Shown here: positions 57,466 to 64,000 of the stretch, in pieces | Position numbering within the stretch: the stretch's first letter is position 1 | Layout: every line of letters begins with the position of its first letter | NCBI RefSeq assembly: GCF_003255815.1 | Contig: NC_037686.1 | Location: 55,525,888 to 55,589,887, forward strand | Length of the DNA: 64,000 nt | Direction: 5' to 3' | Origin: Theropithecus gelada | Taxonomy: Eukaryota > Chordata > Mammalia > Primates > Cercopithecidae | Made by a program: the position numbers and the translations under genes | The notes under the pieces: generated by a model | What the model saw: only the letters and a program-made list of their open reading frames with translations | What the model was told of the DNA's origin: nothing | Database searches by the model: none

Positions 57466-59442
57466 AAAGTTTGTATGTCAGTCTAAATGGTTATAACTTT
57501 GATGTGGCTTTGGACAGAGTTTCTCTCCATTTCATGACTTGCCTTAATGCGGGTTGCTCACCTAACCTGCTTACCAGGGCCTCGCCATGGACAGCAGACA
57601 AGTGTCTGCTTCACCTTACGTGTTTGGAAATGCTATGTCTTGTTCCTGTCTAACCTGGCTCTATCACTGGGCTCTTAGTTTTGGCTCCTGGCTCCACATC
57701 AGGCCCTTCCTGCCCTGGTGACCTGTTGCAGCCTGTTTCTCTGACTCGCACCTTCACTTGTGAGAGTCACTGGGGATCTGGAGTGGTTTTGTATTCCTCT
57801 TTCTGGCTCCACCTGAAAACCAGTATGGTTAGAGGTATATCTCTACCCTCCCACCTGGGATGGGATGATTTTGTTTTCACCAAATTAATTATGTTAAATG
57901 TGTGTGTGATTTTAATTTATAGTCAAACTTTCTTCTGCATTTTAAGCTCCAGTTTTAATGCTGCATGTTCGTTAGAAACATAGCTTCATGAAGATAACTT
58001 TGATTTATTGTATTTTCTTAAAAAGGGCCTATATTCACCAGATTTTCATTAGCTTAGAATACATATGAGAAATTTTTAGCTGTAAGTCATGTTGATTGGA
58101 ATGAAGATTCCCCTAAGAAACTGTTTTAGTGACTAATAAAATTTTGTGAGAAAGTGCCAGTTGCCTCTATCAGAAATTACACTTGGTAGCAGTGTTGGAG
58201 GTTCAGTGACTTGTCATTGTTTCACATTCTTTTTTGGTTATGGTCATGAATTCTCTGTTGTCTTAAGTCCTATTGTAATGATATGCTTTCAGCCATACTT
58301 TTGATTTCATGCTTTTCAGATGCCAAAGGGGTTTGTCTTTGTTACATATTTACACAAACACTTTGCTTCCTATTTCTTCTTCACTTTACTGATGCTCCTT
58401 TTGCTCAACTGGAGGGTGTCTGCCAAGAGGCATGAGTCTGCCTGAGCAGGTGTCTCCTAATCCTAATTTTTGCTTGTATTTGTGAACACGTAGCAAGCCT
58501 CTTCTGCTGGACCAAGTGAGGGTCGTGGAGAGAAAACAGAGGCACCAGATATAGACTAAGGTGTAAGGAGCAAGATGTAATAGTTTAACTCGATTGGATT
58601 TTTTAATTGGGTGGAATAATTCAGGGTTACCACAGAACATTATCACCTGAAAAGATGTGACTTACTGTGAAGGATTCAATAATAAATAATGGGACTGTCT
58701 CTGCCATATATATTCTTGCTTAAAACTATCTTAGTATATATTATATACAAATTTAATTTACAAGAAATTAAAGCAGACATATACAAATTTAATTTACATG
58801 AATTCAGCTACATGCACTCCATCTTTTATATTAACTATAAGTGTTGTATATGTGACAGAATTCACAAATGAAGGAATTTACAGCAATAATTTCAATAATA
58901 TGTGATTTTATTCTATTCTTCACTGACTTTAATATCTATCCCTAAGTGATAGGGATAATCTCCTATCCTATAAATTCTTACCTATAAATTCTTTGAGGGT
59001 GGGAGAAGTAACGAGGGGTAATGACTCTTGGTGTTGTTAAAGATGGCATAGCCAAGGGCAATGCAGTGGTAATTTTTGACAGATTAAGATCAGATGCTTT
59101 CGGGGCAAAGAGCTATTTGTTTTTTGACTTCCAGTGGTCTGTTTTTTCACATCTGTTTGTGCTGGAGTAAAATTAATTTATTTACTTTTATAATGTTTTA
59201 AACACTTAGCCATAGTTTGGATTGGTTCCAGCTCTCATAAGTAAATCACTTTGATGAGAGTTTATGAGAATCTTTAAGTAGCTTAGGGACCAATAAAATA
59301 CTCTTCTTACCAGAAGATAGAAATGATACCCATCAATGGTACTCATTCTAAAACTTAGTGAGTTAAGAGTATTTGTTTTCAGAGTTAAAAAAAAAAAAAA
59401 AAAGTGAGTCACCTATAGTTACTAAGTCTTGATTCTGCTCCC
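57466..59442. other. Unassigned DNA, 2 kb
   Basis: A 20-bp direct repeat at 58743 and an A-run at 59388-59403. Frames of 60-100 codons at 57471-57983 and 58386-58646 show no known domain. No exon is called. Confidence 0.45.
58743..58798. repeat. 20-bp direct repeat, period 36
   Basis: ATATACAAATTTAATTTACA at 58743-58762 and 58779-58798. Confidence 0.97.
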
Positions 59443-59454
59443 CACAAGCCTTTC

Positions 59455-59746
59455 TTTTTTTTTTGAGACAGAGTCTTGCTCTGTTGCCCAGGTTGGAGCA
59501 CAGTGGCGTGATCTTGGCTCACTGCAGGCTCTGCCTCCCGGGTTCACACCATTCACCTGCCTCAGCCTCCCGAGTAGCTGGGACTACAGGCACCCGCCAC
59601 CATGCCCGGCTAATTTTTTTGTATTTTCAGTAGAGACAGGGTTTCACCATGTTAGCCAGGATGGCCTCCATCTCCTGACCTCATGATCCGCCCGCCTCAG
59701 CCTCCCAAAGTGCTGGGATTACAGGCGTGAGCCACCACGCCCGGCC
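59455..59746 (-). mobile_element. AluY: AluY, antisense
   Basis: Full antisense AluY with a perfect CACAAGCCTTTC duplication (59443-59454, 59747-59758). Lacks the AluYRa-type right-arm variants. Confidence 0.95.
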
Positions 59747-59758
59747 CACAAGCCTTTC

Positions 59759-60390
59759 AGTAAATGCTATATTGTAATGGTTATTACAACAAGAAGCTAT
59801 TGTGCAGCACTCATGAAATGAGTATCTTTTCTGATCCATGAATAGCACTATTATCAAGGGGACACTTGAAGCCTTGAAGAAAAGCTTTTCTTTTGCCTTT
59901 TCTTCTTGATGCATTTTTTTTTTTTTCTCTTAGAACAGCTACCAGTTTATGTTTGGAATACAGCCTAATAACTTGTGCCTTAACCTAATTAAATCATATT
60001 TCTTATGGGGTGAAATGATTGACTGTAGGCACAGCAGTACACATAAGGGAAGTAAAAAAGCAATACTGAATTTATAGTTGACTTTTAGAAATCTTATACT
60101 TCTCACAATTTTTGTCTGGTCTCTCATTCAAGAAAGGGCCTGAGAGTGAGAAGCAAGATGGCCACAGCAAGGAAGGGCCTAGTGTCTGCCATCTAGCTAG
60201 GCAGAGCTGAAGCTGCTGGGCTACAGCTCAGAGCACTCGTAACTCCAGACCCAGGCTCACGACCTCCAAGGTTGTGCACCTTTAAGGTTCAAGACGATGG
60301 GGAGAATTTTGAAGTTATTCTCATTCCCTGGTTGTACTTTCCTCATCCTAGACTTCACATGGGGCAGACAGACAGTGGGGTAAGTCTAAA
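59759..60390. other. Unassigned DNA
   Basis: A T-run at 59915-59926. No gene or repeat recognised, apart from a 59-bp stretch (60335-60393) similar to 63167-63225. Confidence 0.45.
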
Positions 60391-60560
60391 GCAGTGGTTC
60401 TCGTGAACATTTGGCAACATCTGGAGACTTTTTCGTTGTCACAAATAGAGAGATTACTCTGGCATTTGTCATTGGACAGTGAAACATCCTACAATACACA
60501 GGACAGCCTCTCAGAAAAGAATTATCTGGCCCCAAATGTCAATAGTGAGAGTTAACAGAG
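60391..60560 (+). mobile_element. MER20: MER20 (hAT-Charlie MITE), sense
   Basis: GCAGTGGTTCTCGTGAACAT, TTTGGCAACATCTGGAGAC, GTTGTCACAAATAGAG, AAACATCCTACAATACACAG and CCCCAAATGTCAATAGTGAG give nearly the whole element. Confidence 0.88.
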
Positions 60561-62079
60561 GATTGTAAAGTTTCTACTATAATAGTTTCATCCCAAAGGC
60601 TAATAGAAAGGAAGCAGGGACAGAATTCTTATTTTCGGCCTGAGGAGGGTAATAGAAGTTGGTGTACTATGATAAGTCATGACAGGTTTTGTAGCCATAC
60701 CCACAAGCTGTCATCTTCAGAAGGAAGAGAAATTCAAGGGCTAAGCTAGTTCCAGTGAAGGCCAACTTGCATTTAAGTGAGTGGTGCAAAATCAGAAACT
60801 GCTAAAGCCACACATCTGTCTGTGTGCTGAAGAAATGGGAGAATTATCACTAATAAAACCTCATTTTGTTTGCAGATATGTAGCCTGCTTCAGTATGTGT
60901 TAACGTTTTGGACTATACTTTTTGGTCGTTTCATTTAGTCCTAATTGAACTTTTTTGAGAGTGAATTGGAATAGAGCACAAGTCTAGTTTCACTGACACT
61001 TAAATCACAGAAGATTATAGGTATCCTTTTTTTGTATTTAGTAATTGTGGTTTCTTTTTTGACGTAGTTGCCATAATTGAGAAATTGAAGCATGGTCTGT
61101 TCAGGACAAAATGAGTCATGAAATCAGAAGATATATAGATATTTGTGGAAAAAAAGGTTAATATAGCATAAATGCTAGAGGAGGGAAGAATAATTTGAAA
61201 AACTCCTTATTTATAATGAAGACAATGAAATCATAGCTCCAAAATTAGGTTGTTATAAAACATAGAAAACCAGATAATTGGTATGTTTTTCTGTTTGACT
61301 CTCAATTTTAAAGGACTGTAATTGATGTATTGTTTATATTGTTCACTAAACACAGTGTTTGGCTGATAGGGAGGGAATAGAGAATGCATGTGATCACTCA
61401 GAGATATGCAGTGCTTCTCCCCCAAAACAATTATAGTGCTGTGGCTGCCAACGCTGATGTCACAGTCAGTAGATAAAGAGCCATTTAAGACTCTTTGTAT
61501 CATCCTCAGAAGGACAGGGAGAATTTATGTAACATCTGAAGCAGTGTTAAGATTCCTGCTGTGTTCATCATTCAGGAAAGGAGAGAGTAGTTTATAGAGG
61601 GAGAAGCAGTTGCTCTGTTTGTTAGAGCAAAAACAGAAATTCAAAGCAGTACCTTAGGACTGAAATAGAGAAATAAGGCTGGTTTCTCTACCTTTGTACT
61701 GTGGCTGTTAGAGATGGTGTTGGGCAAGATTGATCTACCTAGATTGTAAATTTCAGTACTGTTTATAGATTAGTAACATCTTTCTGGGGAGAAGAAAATG
61801 GCATTAATATAGACTTAAATTGTTTGTGAAAAAAAGTTTCCTTACAGGCAAGAAAAGTGTAATGTAAAAGTTGTTTTCCTAATGCCAAAGGCCTCCTCCA
61901 TCCACTGCCCACTGTGCCATTTTGCCAAAATTTTGGCATTGTTTTTTTCTTGGGTCATTACCATTCATGCTGGATTTGGGGCCTAAGTAAAAAAGGAATA
62001 TGCTGTCAGTTACATTGTGGAGGTAAGGAAACAGCAGTGGGCCGTGCAGGGGGAAGAGTGGTAAGCTGAACTGAATTGT
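60561..62079. other. Unassigned DNA, 1.5 kb
   Basis: No repeat family or exon recognised. A 90-codon minus frame (61231-61503) overlaps a plus frame and has no domain. Confidence 0.45.
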
Positions 62080-62390
62080 ATTCGAATATTTTCAGTCCAT
62101 AGCCAAGTGCCTGACCTGCAACAAGTGCTTAATCAATAACTGTAATAATTTATAGGTAATAATATAGGTAAATACTCATAGGGAGATGACTACTTCCTAA
62201 ATAGATCTCTTATCTCCCTCTTTGACTTTCTATCCTTGCCTTAACTCAAGATTGTCATTAATTTCTTATAGTCAGTTTAACCAGACAGTGATAGCCTCCA
62301 GTGTGGTTCCTCAGTTTCTAGTCCCTTCTGCACACTGATGCCAGAGCATCTTTCTGTAAGAGAGACATTACATTTCTTAATATAGTCATC
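62080..62390 (+). mobile_element. L2: L2-like fragments, sense, weak
   Basis: GCCAAGTGCCTGACCTGCAA and AGTGCTTAATCAATAACTG resemble an L2/MIR 3' end. CACACTGATGCCAGAGCATC at 62331 resembles another L2 part. Low confidence. Confidence 0.4.
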
Positions 62391-62581
62391 TGTGGCTAAT
62401 GCTCACAGGTAAAAGTGAGTTTTTAAAGTGTTCCTTGCAGTCTAAGGAATAATAGGTATTTTAAATGATAAACATCTTTATTCTAGGTCTACAGGCCCTC
62501 TCCAGTAGACGGATGAGTCTGATGCTTTATGAATTGAACCATCAAGTTGGTTATCATTTATTATTATCACCATCTTCATTT

Positions 62582-62600
62582 TGTTGTTGTTGTTGTTTTG
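62582..62600. repeat. (TTG)n run
   Basis: Six TTG units within unassigned DNA. Confidence 0.9.
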
Positions 62601-62639
62601 CTTTGTTTTGTGATCCTAACTATCATTATTACTTTTGGT

Positions 62640-62760
62640 TGAGAGTTAAGTCCATGGCATCAGACTGCCTTGACTGTTTTATTTCCTAGCTCTGTGACCT
62701 TGGGTAAGTTACTAATCTCACTGCCTTATTTTCAAAGTTACTGTTCCCATTGTATGTTCT
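62640..62760 (+). mobile_element. MIR: MIR, sense
   Basis: GTCCATGGCATCAGACTGCC, TAGCTCTGTGACCTTGGG, then AGTTACTAATCTCACTGCC. Confidence 0.8.
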
Positions 62761-63236
62761 TTTTGCAACAAACTTTTCATTCAAACATCTGATTTTCTTG
62801 ATCAATATTAAGGAGAAAAAGTCATCTGCAATTTAAGAATGCTGTTTAGAAAGCAAATGAATAAAGTCATTGACTTTTTCTGTATCTACACTTAAAGGCT
62901 GTCCTAAGCTCTTGCTCTTAATATTAGCTACACTTAGTAGAATGATTTTGGTAAAAGGTTCACAGTCTACTCTGTGAACTGCCTCTTCTAAAAGCTGCCA
63001 GTTGTGCCAAAGAAGTAATGACATTTGTCTTCGTTTTTTGCAATGGTTTTATGCTGTTTATTTAGTATAAAACTTGTGATGTAATATAATTAGAACGAGT
63101 ATTTGGTCAGTTAATTGAAAAAGCTGGCTAAAGGAGAATATAAAATGTTTAAGATAAATTTGCAAATACTTTCCTCATCCTAGACTTTATCTAGAGGCAG
63201 AGAGGTGTAGAATACCTCTAAAGCATGCATGCATGC
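62761..63236. other. Unassigned DNA ending in (GCAT)n(TTCA)n
   Basis: Ends at 63221-63245 with GCATGCATGCATGCATTCATTC, which belongs to the tail of the next Alu. No gene seen. Confidence 0.5.
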
Positions 63237-63656
63237 ATTCATTCATTTATTTAGAGACGGAGTTTCGCTTTGTCGCCCAGGCGGGAGTGCAGGGAAAAAA
63301 CTGAATGTTCTCTGGAATTTTGGATTCCAGAGAAAAGATGGTTTAATCAGGATGCTTTTTTTCCCCCTCTTTTTCTTTTTAGCTTAACAGATTGCTCTCA
63401 ATTTTTGAAATATAGCTAACCCCAATTATCTGTATATGGTACACTCAGCCCACTGCAACCTCCACCTCCTGTAGGCGATTCTCCTGCCTCAGCCTCACAA
63501 GTAGCTGGGACTACAGGCACATGCCCTTACTGCCTGGCTAATTTTTGTATTTTTAATAGAGACAGGGTTTCTCCATGTTAGCCCGGCTGATCTCGAACTT
63601 CTGACCTCAGATGATCCGCCCACCTTGGCCTCCCAAAGTGCTGCCGTGCCCGACCT
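63237..63656 (-). mobile_element. Alu: AluS-type, antisense, split by a ~145-bp insert
   Basis: The 3' part is at 63237-63292 and the rest at 63437-63656. CTAAAGCAT occurs on both sides (about 63218 and 63655), indicating one original insertion. The 5' end is shortened by loss of GGATTACAGG. The insert at 63293-63436 is not Alu. Confidence 0.9.
63293..63436. other. Non-Alu insert of unknown origin with perfect hairpin
   Basis: Contains an 11-bp perfect stem (63308-63318 with 63324-63334, loop TTTGG) and a pyrimidine run ending TTTTTAG at 63357-63382. No A-tail and no clear target duplication. Family unknown. Confidence 0.8.
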
Positions 63657-64000
63657 AAAGCATTATTTTGAAGGCCAGAACTGAGGGGAGCAAAAAGCAA
63701 TTCCTAGTTTAATAATCCGAGGCTGACGGAATCAGGAATGGAATTTTTATTTTAGTTCTTGCCTCGGAACCAGGGTACAGATTTTTATTAGCCTTTTCCC
63801 ATTTACAGTTTCATTCTGAACCTATTTTGGTATTTTCATTAATTGATTCACTTGACTGAGTTTCTCCAAAGCATTCAGTTTAATTTTCACAGAAATTCCT
63901 TTGCCTTCATATTTCACTGGTCTATGTAAATATTGTTAATAATATAATTACAAGTACAATTAGCATGACCATGCAGCGGGGGAGGGGATAGGAATATGCT
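63657..64000. other. Unassigned DNA at window edge
   Basis: No repeat or gene recognised. Confidence 0.45.

Overview
This window is nuclear DNA of a catarrhine primate, most probably an Old World monkey (Cercopithecidae). It is full of dimeric Alu elements, with older L1, L2, MIR, MaLR/ERVL LTRs and hAT/Tigger DNA transposons. Two minus-strand Alus (1787-2082 and 22903-23205) carry the combination I associate with the cercopithecid AluYRa lineage: CTCAAGCC near the 5' end, GGGCGAGGTGGCGG in the right arm, and in the second copy GATCCGGCCACTGC. The base composition is AT-rich outside Alus, there is no CpG island, and no open reading frame is longer than about 145 codons. The longest frames lie in repeats. 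I find no convincing protein-coding exon, so the window is best read as intronic or intergenic DNA.

Layout. 0-7.4 kb is Alu-dense, with MIR pieces. 7.47-9.90 kb is a nearly full-length Tigger1 DNA transposon with a decayed transposase and an antisense 3' fragment of U6 snRNA inside it. 9.9-12.4 kb is mostly unassigned. 12.8-15.5 kb is an antisense L2 holding two nested Tigger-type elements and an AluJ (four layers). 16-22.5 kb mixes unassigned DNA with L2, L1 and Alu. 22.8-25.6 kb is decayed antisense L1 with several Alus. 25.96-27.0 kb is an antisense MLT1 LTR split by two Alus. 27-37 kb is Alu-poor and includes about 3.6 kb (33.5-37.2 kb) with no repeat I recognise. 37.5-39.4 kb is an Alu cluster. 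40.9-41.3 kb holds a three-copy local repeat with an end-less Alu segment, followed by L2 reverse-transcriptase relics. 42.3-45.8 kb is again repeat-poor. 45.8-48.3 kb has a piggyBac transposase relic, a Tigger-type element and a 200-bp polypyrimidine tract. 49.9-57.5 kb carries LTRs, an L1 3' end interrupted by MLT2 and Alu, L2, MIR and MER5A. 57.5-64 kb is mostly unassigned, with AluY, MER20, MIR and a split Alu at the right end.

No genes act together here, so there is no operon or pathway to describe. The interest is in layered transposon history, local rearrangements, possible non-B DNA and repeat-poor islands that might hold regulatory DNA. Family names come from recalled consensus sequences, not a database search. 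Borders of old elements are approximate to tens of bases. No novel functional system could be demonstrated.
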